Below are positions 35,915-47,407 of a stretch of 64,000 nt of DNA, piece after piece (within the stretch, counting starts at the first letter, position 1; every line of letters starts with the position of its first letter). Origin of the DNA: Azadirachta indica (lineage: Eukaryota > Streptophyta > Magnoliopsida > Sapindales > Meliaceae); assembly GCA_022749755.1 (NCBI GenBank), contig CM040450.1, forward strand, positions 7,740,913-7,804,912. The letters are read 5' to 3'. The translations under genes and the position numbers were made by a program. The notes under the pieces were generated by a model. That model was given only the letters and a program-made list of their open reading frames with translations, was not told the origin of the DNA and ran no database searches.

Positions 35915-38900
35915 TATTATTTTGCTAACACATTGACACCATAAACTTTCAAGGAACCTCTTGAGAAAGATAATTTTTTCCAACCTCTTTTTATAATTGT
36001 ACTTTTATAAAGAATTAAACTTTTCTCTTTTTTAAAATAATGAAAAAAATTTTAAACAAAAGAAGAAAAATGTAAACCTTGTACATAAATGTTTAATTCA
36101 ACTACTGAATTCATTGAAAATTCTAGCAAACCCCTTTTTAAAGTTTTTCATATTTTGCAGGAAAAAAGTGATGTCTTTTCACTGTTTCCATTTTCAGACA
36201 GTTTTTAGAAACAAGCTACCAAGCATGTTTTCAATTATAGAAACATAAAATCAAAACCAACATTTCATTCTGTAAATGAGTTTAGAACAGACTCTTTGAA
36301 GAACAATGTCAAACGTGCCCGTCCTAAATTCTTTCAAATTCAAAAAGCTTTATAAGAAAAGTAAGTTTTAGACTGAGCTGTTTTCTCACCTTGCCATGGT
36401 TGATTTTACTGGTTGCCACTAACGGCAGTTCTGCAACTTCCTGTCCAAAAACTCGCAATATGCCTGCTGATACAACAGATGAGCTGCAAAATTGACAAAA
36501 GGAACTTCTCAACACTCTTACAGATGAGTAACGCCTAGTTTAGTTATCAGAGACTACTTACTTGACAGTAAGTATCGCACAGTACATTCCCCCAAATTCT
36601 TGGCCCCTCAAATTCCTTCTGTGAAAGAGAAAGATGCATAAGTTAACCAGAGAAGAAATACCAGCACAAAATGAGAAGAAAACAAGAGGGAAATCATGCT
36701 TACCCATAAACCATAGATGGAATAAGGTCACGTCCACTTATTGCATCAACTATAGGATCAAAGCAATCCTGTAACATTTTCAGAAATTTCATTCGAGTGT
36801 TTGATGTAGCACCAAATAGAAGAATAGGAAGGGAAGAAAATTTAGAAGAAAGTAGGTAAACAACTGACGAAGTTGGGGACAAACATTATAATCTTTCCAT
36901 AATAAACCCATCTCATTCTAAAACTGAAAATAAAGCCCTCTTTTTAATAGCCAAAAACCTAAAAAAAAAGCAAAGAGATCTATCCTAACACGAATATCAA
37001 ATAAAAACAACAAAGTAAATAACACAAGTAGGACTAGAGAAAAAGTAAAACCTAAACCAAATAAAATAAGCAACATAAAAACAATTCCAAAACTAGCCTA
37101 GCACGCTCTAAATCAGTAATATATTTGATCCTTATACGCATAGTTCAAATATTTCTCATAAAATCCCTTGCAGGCCATCTAAAGCTTATCACAATGGATA
37201 CTTAAGGTTGTGTAGGCAATATAGTCATCAAGGTTGTCTCTTTGAGGATGTAAAGTACTAAGCAAGACGTCTGTGCAATCAATATCATTCATTCCGATGT
37301 TACAGCTCTCAAGATATCAAGAACCAGTGAACTCAATGCTTCTAATTGAAACAATAGTTAGACTATTTAAGACAATCGTTGAGATTAGTCTTCCTTCATG
37401 AAGACCAATCAGTTAAAATCTAGTGATATCCTTAGCAGCATAACAACCAGTCTTTTAATTCTCTTTTTTCCCTCTCACTTAGGACAAAAAAAGGGGTTCC
37501 TATCAACCATTATTAAGACTGCTATCCAGTTACAAATGCCATTATATTTGAAAAGTTAAAAAATGACACTCAAAAGTAGGTTCCGATCCTAATTGCCAAA
37601 GCAAGGCAGTTAAAGTAGGTTATTATTTGACTCAATATTAGTAAGTCCAACTCTACCTATACATAAGTATACATACATATTTTAATGGTAAATAAGTAGT
37701 TAAATATAACATACTGGAGATTTATAAGTCTATGAAGCCAGAGTGCACCGACATGTAAGCACAGTGCCCATGTTTCATCCTCTGTATTTAAGTCTTATCA
37801 GAATGAAGAAAAAAATATCAATTGGATAGAAGGGAAAACCAACACCTACTTTATTTGTCTAAAATTTATTTCTATTTTTGAGTAAAATAATAATAATACA
37901 AAATTTGACCCAAGAGACACTTTGGTATAAATTTACAACTAAATTCAAATGTTAAGAATAAAGATTTATCCTGATTGCAGAAGACAAAAATAGCTGGCAT
38001 TAACACCATTATCAAAATTTCAACCATAAACAGCCAGAAAAATTAAGTAACTGGTTACAACACAGCCAGTACTTACATGAAAGATTGCAACAGCTTGTGA
38101 AAGCAACAGCCGAGTTTCTGTAGTGGCTGCTTTTCCACTTAGAAGCCTCCATCTCACATCAATATTAATAATAGTTTCTAAACCTTTTTCTGTATTCTTC
38201 TTCTTCATAGCATTCAAATGGAACTCTGGGAGCTTCTCAGCATCACGAACCAGCAGGTTCTGCAAAACAGAATTGATCCTATTGCAATCCATGCAGCAAA
38301 ACCACTTCCCTTTGGGCAGTTCCTGTAAAAGGTGGCATCATTATTTTTATCTACCACTTGGAGTTTCATGTCCATTGCACAAAATGTGCACACAATTTAA
38401 TCCATGTACAAAGCAAGTATAAGAATAATTTACATACGCACCCTTAGATCTGCCATTTTATTTTTCTTCAAACAGCCAACATGAAATTCTTTCTCACACT
38501 GACAAAAAATTAGAAATATAAAAAGCATAGATTAGTTAGGAGACGAAAAAACTGACAACAAAATCATACTGACATTACAACAATAGATGTTCAAAGCACT
38601 TGATAGCTCAACTGCAATACAACTTGAAATTAGAAGTAGATAGAATACCTGATCACAAAGTAGAATTGTGCGTGGACCAAATCCAGATTTGCTAAAATCA
38701 CAACCTCTGTATAAAACAAGAAGAAACACATTTTAAACTACAGCTAAATCCAAATGAACTAAAGGCAAAAAATGACCATATTTACATGCCAGCACAAATC
38801 AGAAAAGTGCTCAATATAACATTGTACAAGCTGCACATGACAGGCCATCATCAGTCAAAATGTTCCACCAACTTCAGCCTATTCAAAAACTGTAACCATT

Positions 38901-41900
38901 ACCTGCATAACATACATCCACTAAGTTCAGCTTCTAAGTTTTTGACAATACGAATGCATCTCTTGGATATCTGTTCTATAGGATCAACTCCAGAAACCCT
39001 TCCAGCTGCAACAGCATTGGAATTATGTTGAACAAATCTTTCTCTCTCAAACATATTCTGGCAATAGTTGCAGTACCAATCACCTCGAGGAACACTTGAA
39101 AGAGATGCGCATTCTGCATAAAAAATTAAAATTTATCATTCTATCAAACCCAGCTAGGTCATAATCTAGTAAGGCAACTAAATAGTCTTCTGACATACTA
39201 CAAAATATCATTTAGATACCAAATGCAAGACACAAAACCTAAGCATACCCAGGAAAATTAGAATACTTCTTTCTCCTTTACTTTTTCACTCAAGTGGACA
39301 ACATCATGAGTAAACATAGAGCTGGAGTAGATAATATATTGTGTTAAAGATGAGATTGATGTATCCCATCCTCAATCAAAACTGACACATTATTATTTTC
39401 GTGATGGGACGAGAAAAAAAATTACAAACCTTAGAAAGCCTGAATATTTGTAGCCTAATATCTGGCCTCAAGAAAAATATTTCAAAAATTTTGTTGTGAG
39501 TATTAACTCTTCAGCAGAGGCGATCAAGGTTTTAGCCTACAATTAAAATATTTTGATAGGTCTGTTAAAGTAATTGGATCTTCCTTTGGGTACAATCCTA
39601 GGTCCTTCGCTTTCTGGGATCATGTTGTGGACACGATTGAACACATGATGATGGATTTTCTTTTGAAGGTTGTGGAGAAGGCCACCATTTATTGGGAATT
39701 GGTCTCAAAAGGTAAAGAAAATGGTGGACTGGGGACAGAGAACATTCGAGAAGAAATATATAGCAATTTTAGTCAAGTGGCTTCAGAGACTTCTTATACA
39801 AAAGAAGTCCATTAAGCACATGGTTATGAAAAGTAAGTATGTTCTTAATCCTAACAGATGGGATCCAGATGAGGTGAAAATTGAATCATGAAGCATGTGG
39901 AGAGCTATCTACAAAGAACAACTCAATTTCTTACCCCATGTTACCTTGGAGGTGGGCAAAAATGGGTGTGGTTGATTTATCTTGATTTTGGCCTTTTTGG
40001 TCCCTTTATATTTTCTTTTCTTTTGGCAGATTTCCAGTCTATCTTGCATTTTTTTTCTATGATCATTAATATTTTTTTAAGCCTTTTACAAATTTATAAA
40101 AAGAAAATTAAAGAAAAGAAGACCTACAAGTGTACCAAGTACTAACAGCACAGATCTTTAAGCCTAAAGAAAAACACATTAGATGCAAGAAACCAAACAT
40201 GCGGATCTGTAAGCCCACTCTGTCACATTGATTAAAGTGACCAAGAATCCCTGTATTAGACATTTTATGTAGATTTAACAATGTAGAGACACAATTGCCA
40301 ATATGTCAGATAATTGAGTCACAAAAAACCCAAGTGAGAGAGAGCAAGAGAGATAAAGAGGGGGAGAGAAGTTGAAACCAAAAGGCCACAACTAAAATTC
40401 ATTCGCAAGGTAGACATGCAGCCCCACTGTTCATTCACTGGTTTGCAGCAAAAAAGTAGTAAGACGTGTACCATCAGTTAATTTGCTCCTGAAACCTCAA
40501 CATGATCGAAAAACGTCCTATAAGGACTAGATGATGAGGAGGTGCCCCATTTATTACTTAAAAACCATTTTCTGAACAGAAATCTGTAGTATAAAATGTC
40601 CAGAACTGCAGCCTAGGCAATATGATATGCTGAACATAAACAAAATGATCAAAACTTAAATTATAAACCTAGATTGGCAAAAAACACCCAATAACTAGGA
40701 GATTGCGGGAAGGGTTCAATCTCCAATGTTGGAGAATCAAAATTCTCCCAATCATGGGAGTTTGAATCACCATTTCCTTGGTTATAGATTCCAGGGCCAT
40801 TCCATATTAAGAACTAATCAAAGTGGGGGCCCAGTAAGATATCTGAACAATAGTGTCAGTCCTTTCTCAGTCTCACAAAATGAAAACCCTATGATTGAAA
40901 AAATCGAACCAAATGATTTTTCAGCCTAAGGATTTACTTATTAAACATAAATGAAATGACAAGATTTTAAATTATAAACCTCAATTGCAAAAAGAAAAAT
41001 ATGTTCCTGCTTGGATTGCAGAAAAAGACAATCCTCATATTGGAGCACAAATTTAGTTGGAAAAAGATACAGGCCTAACCCGAAAGCAAATAATGAATAT
41101 AATGTAAAACCTGCTTCAAAAATTCACTTTACAATGAAAGGAATTCAGACTTCACCTTTATGGAAGGCCCTTGGGCATCCATCACAAAGCAAAAGATTCC
41201 CACCATCTGCACAGATGATGCACACATCATCATTATCCTTGGCAGAAAACTTACGACCTTTAGAGAGAGATACAGCCAATTCATGGAGTGAGACACCATT
41301 AGATGTGTAAATATATGCATAACTGCCAAAAAGAACACAGTAAAATAGTCACAAAATTGATACAGTCATTGAAAAAAGATGGGCAAGTTACAAAGCCGAA
41401 ACATTTCAACTAACACTTACGGTTTTCTGCGAGAAGCCCAACCTGCATGAGCTTCAAACTGTGAGGGGCTGACCTATATGTTAAGTTAAAATACAGTCAA
41501 TATATCTAATAGTAAAGACTCAGGAACAATGAAATTCCCTTGGCAAACAAAAAGTACCTCACTATTGCAGCAAAGGCAAATTATTCCAGATCCATTCTTA
41601 TAACCCTCAAGCAATTTCTGTCCACAAAAAAAATCACTTAGACAAGAATAAGAAGCAAAAACACAAAAGAATTAAAATCTTCTGCTCAACCTGTCCACGC
41701 GCATAATATCCTACTTCAGTTCCATCAGGCAATCCATCTTGATCAAAAACCAGTTTGTGCAACCTCTGGTCTCTGAAAATCACAGAAATCCAATGAACAA
41801 AAGAGATTACTTGCAACAGATAGAAAGCCAATAACTTTAACTCAGAATATAATAAATGATACCAACTTTGTTGTTATCTTCCACTGACTCTTATTTGGGG

Positions 41901-44900
41901 AAGAGTTAGACACTGAAGGATTTTTGAAGGGCTTTGAAATCAAAACTGTTTTCTTTGGCCTGGAAAGGTGCAGATTCATATCCAAAATTAAGAGATTATT
42001 TAACTGAAAAATTACGGGGGGAAAACAAAGCTTAAGCCAACAACCAACAGCATAGAAAGGGCTACCAACCTTTTCATTATTTTCCGTTGTCTCTGATTCT
42101 GTGGCGATCTATGCAGCGAAGTATTTATGGAAGAATTTGTCATTAAACCTGGTCTTGATGAGCTGAAAAGTATACAAATAGAAGTATATGAGAAACAAGA
42201 TAAAATCCACCTCCCAGAAACAGAGCCAGCTAAAAACAAACAGGAGAGGATCATCACAGAAACTATATCTCATTATCTTTCTTTAAGTCTCAATATAAGC
42301 ATGAAAGAGATTGGTTAATTGAGAGAAATGGAAACCAAAATCTTGAGTCACAGATGCCCAAAAAAAACACCAACGGGTCATCAAAGGGTACCAACTTTCT
42401 TGTTATCTCCCAGGGACTCCTAGTTTTCAAAAGATTATGCAGTGAAGCACTTTTGGAGGATGACTTTGAATCTGCATCTGCTTCTAACAGCCTGGAATAG
42501 CACAAAATTAACAATGTGTCGGATATGAATACTTCATATATTTGATAAACTAAAGAACTAACGGAATTCTTTATTTCCAGGACTAGAAAAGAAAACTTTT
42601 AGAGCTACACATATGCCAGACCAACAAATATACCAACAAGAATAAAGAATACCAACTTTCTTGTTTTCTTCCTTTCACGCTTATTCTGTGAAGAAACACA
42701 CATTAAAACCGTTTTGGAGGACATTGAGACCAACTCTGATTCAGATGACCTGAATAACACAGATGAAAGATAGAAAAGATGGTATCCAGATTAAAACACT
42801 AATAACAAGAACGAAATAAGAACGTTCTAAAAAAACTAAAAGAACTAAATAATAAAGCATCATTTCAACTTTTAAATGACATTCAGAAATCCCAGATGGA
42901 TAAATGTTCTTGAAGACACTTCAAACCTTGAGATCGAATGGAATAAGAACCTTGGGACAACCTGGCTACATTACACTCAATGAATGCTATAACTTCAAAA
43001 CAGAACTTGAAACCTCCTACACAGATGTCGGAAACTCTAGGTCGATACCCAAAGTTATTATCCTAAAAGATGACCAAGCTGCTCAAATTCAAATTGATTA
43101 AGATTCTGTTTTCTCTAAGTAAAAAAATACATAAATTCAACTTTCAGCCTTAAATGTGAATGCTAGAACTAAAATCCTGATTGAGGCCTTTCACCAACAG
43201 CACCATGCAGCAGCATTTCTGTTCCTAGCTACTAGTTCTACCTCATAACATAAAGGGCACTTCAAAAATCTTCAAAAAAAGAATTGTAATAACTGCACTG
43301 CTCTCAAACCTTCACTCTTTGTAGTTACAAAAAATGTTCGATAGAAATATTAACTCCATTAAATTAAACAAGGCATGAAAACTTTTCTATCATTCGTGAC
43401 AATTTAATGGGTAACAAGGTGCTCCCAACAACATACGCCCAATGGATTCAGGTCTAAAATTTGTTCTTAAGGTCACTCAGTCAGCTAATTTGCTCTAATG
43501 TGAAAATAGTGAGTCTTGCAAGTCTCTTGACAGTAATAAACTGCACACACTCATAATCCTACGCATTTTACTAATCAATGAAAGTGAATTCTTTCATGAC
43601 CGTACATTCAACAGTTGGATAGTATGCACGTAAGTTTCTTGTCCTCAAGCACAACGTAGCTATTTTTTCAGTAAAAGTGTTCCACAAATCTTAACAGAAG
43701 AGACATCAAATACAAAGCTTCATGTAGTGTCTTTTGAAGAATTCCTACCTGGCTCTTACACCAGTTAAACAAGTGATGCCACCTTGTGGCTTTTTTGACT
43801 TCACACATGAATGGCATAGAGGCCCAGGCCCTGTTTTCCCAACACATGTTATAGGAAAGGTTCCTAGAAAATCATTGAGCACAAAAGACATCAAAAGGAT
43901 CAATTACAATATTATCACAGATAGATCTCACTAGCCACGAAACACTTTACTTCTTAGTAAAAAAAAAAAAGATAAGTTTCACTCACCCTTGCATCTCACA
44001 CAGGCAAATGACTTTTCTTCAGGCAAAGAACTAAGAGCACTTTGAAGCGTAGCTTCCAACATCGGCAGAGGAACGCTTCTGCATGCCCTCAACACCTCAA
44101 GTAGGCTTTTCCCATTCTCAAAACAGATATATTGCGATGCACGTCTATACTGTTTACAAGCATGAATCTCAAATTTGGAAGGTGGAATGACCTAAATTAA
44201 GAAGGAAGAAGAAAACAAATTAGCATTAAGCAACTGGTGGAAAAATTTTGGACGCTAAACAATGTTGCCCAAAAAACAATACTCACTCTGCATCCATTGC
44301 ACAAAGAACATGAACAAAGAATTCCACCATCTTTAATTGTCCCTCGGAGACCAGATGCCTGAAACTAAGGTACCACATAAATTAAGACCTAAAGAATACA
44401 TTATATACCCAATCATCACTGTAAGCCAAAATGAAAACTAACAATAATAATAATATAGAATAAAAGATTTGAGTATAAAAAAAGAATAATTACCTTAATG
44501 CCACCCATGTAAACAACTGATACCCCATCAAGCAAACCAGTCTCAAAAAGCTCAGTGACAGTCATTGGCTTCTTATTCAGAGCTATCTTTTTTGACATTT
44601 TCAATTCCAAGTTCTTTCTGGGACTTGTCAATGCACTTCCTTCAGCAATTGCCTCCACTTCTATTAGTGACATTGCTTCATTTCCAAAATCTTCTGCTTG
44701 AGTAACCAAAACTTCAACTGGCTCCAACTTCAGCTTTGCGGGCAATTGCCTCAGCAACTTTCTATCCTTCTTATTCGAATCATTTATCACGTCACTGCTC
44801 TCAGTTATCACTAATGTAGTGCCCTCACTGCCTTCTCCCTTTCCACGGGAAGACTCCAGTTCAATAAATGGCTCCTCTTTGCACATGGGCACATCTAAAC

Positions 44901-45426
44901 TGCAACTACTTTTGCTAGCCTTTACAGTTTCCACCACCGGCACCTCCTTAATCAAATTTTTAACAACTCTATCTTTCATAACGGTGTCTACCACTAGACT
45001 CTCTTCGAGAGTAGTCTTGACCAAAGTGCTCTCTCCAACCACCATTTGGACTTCATGGTTCTCTTGCATTGCATTTTCAAGCACCCGGTTTTCTTCGATT
45101 ACAGATTCAACCATCCCATTCTCTATAATCACATTTCCTAACACCTGATAACTTTGATCTTCATCAATTTTGATTTCTCGAAAGCTGTTAATTCTCTTAT
45201 CATTAACATTGTTGTCCAACAAATCATCAGAATTGTTGAAGCAAGACTTTTTCACACGGGTATAAACAATGAAACCATTCACCTTAGTTACTCTAAATCT
45301 CTTACAGCTAGCATTTTCACAAACACCTTTCACAAAGTCACTGGCCTGAGTTTCAACTGGAGTCAGAGACTGAGTCGAAGGCTCACCAAGTGAACCCGCC
45401 AGCTCATAATCCAGCTCTCGCTTCAT
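34376..45426 (-). CDS. IDM1-like PHD-finger/GNAT acetyltransferase-fold nuclear protein, 21 coding exons
   Basis: Exons, 5' to 3': 45426-44494, 44358-44287, 44191-43987, 43863-43749, 42749-42657, 42491-42396, 42162-42070, 41959-41867, 41772-41691, 41617-41558, 41473-41421, 41322-41156, 39113-38903, 38706-38649, 38498-38442, 38322-38077, 36768-36704, 36618-36562, 36483-36390, 34956-34816, 34516-34376. All junctions are GT-AG; the sum is 3,132 nt, 1,043 residues. Domains: acidic low-complexity N-terminus; Jas/TPL-binding-type domains at about 288-375 and 568-655; C4HC3 PHD (C666, C669, C678, C681, H686, C689, C702, C705); second zinc finger from C754 to C809; GNAT fold from about 870 with INHGKGYF. 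Family members such as Arabidopsis IDM1 read chromatin marks and acetylate histone H3; substrate here is inferred. No stop or frameshift seen; intron boundaries are by eye. Confidence 0.9.
35391..35563. repeat. Small foldback (inverted) repeat in the intron
   Basis: The left arm starts GCCACATCCCAACAGCCATT (35392). The inverse of the right arm starts GCCACATTCCAACAGCCACT, with its end at 35562. Pairing continues through TAAACTGATGT and TTTTGTTCTC for roughly 60 bp per arm. It is a MITE-like unit of about 170 bp with no coding capacity. Confidence 0.6.
35559..35930. repeat. Compound minisatellite with (CTA)n and (TTA)n arrays
   Basis: A unit starting GTGGCCAATATTTATTACAT and running through TAATTGATCTCAATGTTTTC into a (CTA)n array occurs at 35559 and 35660. 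A shorter variant starts at 35768 (GTGGCTACCAATATATTACA). CTA arrays lie at about 35603-35659, 35712-35760 and 35814-35826, and a (TTA)n array of nearly 90 bp at about 35832-35915. Slippage makes the length likely polymorphic. Confidence 0.85.
39460..40000 (+). pseudogene. LINE (L1-type) reverse transcriptase C-terminal fragment inside an intron
   Basis: It lies antisense in the 2-kb intron between coding exons 12 and 13. Plus-strand reading gives [10 protein letters not shown] (about 39460), then [20 protein letters not shown] (39575-39640), resembling the LINE YLGLPLGGNP-S-SFWDPVV motif. Next comes [20 protein letters not shown] (about 39697-39757), like [33 protein letters not shown] then VGKNGCG (about 39890-39970) is like PW--I------F--FV---VGNG. 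Stops and frameshifts are present. No 5' end, endonuclease or A-tail was recognised. Confidence 0.6.
41867..42749 (-). repeat. Array of four duplicated in-phase exons (93, 96, 93, 93 bp)
   Basis: Exons at 42749-42657, 42491-42396, 42162-42070 and 41959-41867 have nearly equal length and identical phase: each begins with the last base of a codon and ends with the first two. Each encodes a Ser-rich stretch ending in a basic patch ([31 protein letters not shown]). All four donors read GTTGGTA. They cover about residues 442-567, between the first and second Jas-type domains. Any can be skipped without changing frame. Tandem exon duplication is the simplest origin. Confidence 0.75.
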
Positions 45427-45715
45427 GCCTCTCAGATCAAATCAGCAACAACCTGCAAAAATTAAACAAGGATGTATTCAATTATAAAGTCAAAAATCAA
45501 AAATCAAAAACGAGATTTACTGAAACAAAATGAAGGCAAACGTACCATATATTTTACAAAGGGAACATTGCAAATTGTGAAGGGAAGGGAAATGAAAGAG
45601 AGAGATCGGATTTGAAGAGATTAAGGTTTATTAGGGTTTAATTTGAGGAATTTGATTTCGGGATTGAGGTTTCGTTTAGTGCTATTGGGAGGCGAAACGA
45701 AACTGACCAAACTGT
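45427..45715 (-). promoter_or_regulatory. 5' UTR with a leader intron and telo-box
   Basis: Upstream of the ATG, minus-strand DNA reads TTTTTGCAG/GTTGTTGC (acceptor at 45453), and a donor-like ATATG/GTACG lies at 45545, suggesting a 93-bp leader intron (45453-45545). A TAAACCCTAAT telo-box lies at 45630-45640. This arrangement is common in constitutively expressed plant nuclear genes. The transcription start is unknown. Confidence 0.5.
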
Positions 45716-45900
45716 AGAGAGAGCGAGCGAGAGAGAGAGAGAGAGTGATGGCTTAACAATAAGTGGCTAGTGGCAGAATCCGTAAATAAGTGAACTACGA
45801 AAATGACCAAAATATCCTCGCGCGAAACATTGAACGCAATGGGCCTTTTTAGGCCGGAAATGGTTTGATCTGACGGTATGATGCAAGCAAATTGGGCCGG
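45715..45900 (-). promoter_or_regulatory. Putative promoter: GA tract and two TGGGCC (site II) motifs
   Basis: A GA-rich tract spans about 45716-45746, and TGGGCC occurs at 45840-45845 and 45893-45898. Site II elements plus the nearby telo-box are a known pair in promoters of growth- and cell-cycle-linked plant genes, bound by TCP-type factors. Assignment is from motif and position only. Confidence 0.5.
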
Positions 45901-46590
45901 GCAAGGATAATGCAAGTGTTGCAGCCGTGCCCGTACTCATACCCGTCCTCCACCTTGCCTGAAGGCGTAACCCATGTTGGTACTAAAATGTCTTTAGAAG
46001 CCTTTTTCTCGAAGTGGTTCGACCTTCTCGCAGAATAATAAAGATCGAGGTGCTAACCAAATGATTAAAGATAATATTTTTAAATATTTTCAAAATTTTT
46101 TACAAGAAATCGATAGTCTAATTATTAGGGTAAAGATAAAAAAAAATGAAAAAAACTTTATAAGGCTTAATTAAAAAAGTGTATAATAAAAAAACTATTC
46201 TACAAAATTCTAAAGTTATTCTAAAAGTTTCTAAAGTCTCACTGAAGATAATCATTTACCTTTATGTGTAAGAAGAAAAATAGTCTTGCGCTACTAAATT
46301 TTAATGTCATATGGAAAAATTAGAGTTTTAAAGATCCCTTATTTGGTTTAAATTATTTACTTTACATAGAATTAACTTTCTATTTTCTTTAAAATTGTTA
46401 TGTTTCTTAATTAAATTAGAATTTTAGTTTTCTCTTTTGTTTGGGGTATCTATTCCTATTTACATTAGAATTTCTATTCTTATTTAATTTTAAACTGATG
46501 TTTTTATGCCTATATAAATCCTACTACTATATAAATGAATAATAATCACATCATTAATAATATTGAAATATTTTGGACAAGCATAGCTTT
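45901..46590. other. Intergenic DNA upstream of the IDM1-like gene
   Basis: A GC-richer start (to about 46050) passes into AT-rich sequence. No gene or element is recognised before the LTR at 46596. Confidence 0.5.
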
Positions 46591-46595
46591 ACTTT

Positions 46596-47395
46596 TAATA
46601 TGAACCCCGTCAATAATGTGACGAAATCCAACACCAAATGTAGTAACGAACTCCAAAATTTTTTTCAAATACAAGTTTATTGAGTCTTGACCCGATACCT
46701 ATTTAGATAAGAATCAAGACTATGATTACTCAAATGCCATACCAATAATCTTTAAGAAAACACTTAAGAATTTACATGATAAGTTTGATTGTTTTGAATA
46801 CCACAAGAAATGAAACTTGAATAGTTCAAGAATAAGAACTTGTAAAAAATAACTTAACACTCAAAATTATTTGTTTCATTTCATAAATGAAGGCCTTGTT
46901 ATAGATAAATACAAAGAGAAAAATATCAAAAGTTATGCCAACAACCCTACCTAACAATTTGACAAACTAAATACAAATTTTATGACTTTTAAAACTATAA
47001 ATTTCAAACAAGAAAACGTAAGTAATGACGTCATATATATATGACATAAGTAATAACGTCGTACGTGTATGATGTAAGTGATTACATCATTTTAAAATTC
47101 TTAAAAATTACACAAATAGCTCTAATTTTTGAATATTTTCATATTAGTCTTCTTGGACTTCAATCGCTTGAATGATATTCATTGAATCTAATACTTCAAG
47201 ACGTGTATTTTGAATTGTTTTTGAATCACACATCTTTTTAAGTAGTCCAGTTAAGACAATTTGTAATGTCTTGGCTTTAACTCTTATTCACTCGGCACGC
47301 TTAGCGAATCATATAAATACTGCAATTGAGTGTCTCTAGCCTTATGTGTGAGTTTCTCTTCTTGTTTACGTGGTTGCGCAATTTTGTTTGCATCA
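46596..47395 (-). repeat. 3' LTR of gypsy element 1
   Basis: On the minus strand it starts TGATGCAAACAAAATTGCGC (47395) and ends ...GGGGTTCATATTA (46596; the canonical ATCA end is mutated). It contains palindrome-like TGACGTCA/TACGTCATA words around 47030-47090. The first 170 or so bases continue the pol reading frame (NDANKIAQPRKQEEKLTHK). Confidence 0.8.
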
Positions 47396-47407
47396 TTCTC
47401 CTCTTTT
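47396..47407 (-). other. Polypurine tract of element 1
   Basis: AAAAGAGGAGAA on the minus strand directly precedes the 3' LTR start, the expected plus-strand primer position. The equivalent in element 2 is AAGAGGGGGAGAA (61333-61345). Confidence 0.75.

Larger units (their letters stand above)
34957..36389 (-). other. Repeat-laden intron of the IDM1-like gene (between coding exons 19 and 20)
   Basis: A 1.4-kb intron splitting the GNAT domain between INHGK and GYFQLL. It holds a foldback repeat and several trinucleotide microsatellites (separate entries). Donor and acceptor are canonical: AAG/GTGAG at 36390 and ACAG/GG at 34956. Confidence 0.8.

Noticed and set aside
35600..35920. CRISPR-like repeat array
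   Set aside because: The repeats are uninterrupted trinucleotide microsatellites within minisatellite units, with no unique spacers, in a plant intron.
44819..45148. Plus-strand open frame of 109 codons
   Set aside because: It is the antisense shadow of coding exon 1 of the IDM1-like gene and has no family motif or codon pattern of its own.
45682..45915. 77-codon minus-strand frame upstream of the host gene
   Set aside because: It overlaps the GA-rich promoter tract (giving SLSLSRSLSL-type translation) and has no family signal; not a convincing gene or upstream ORF.
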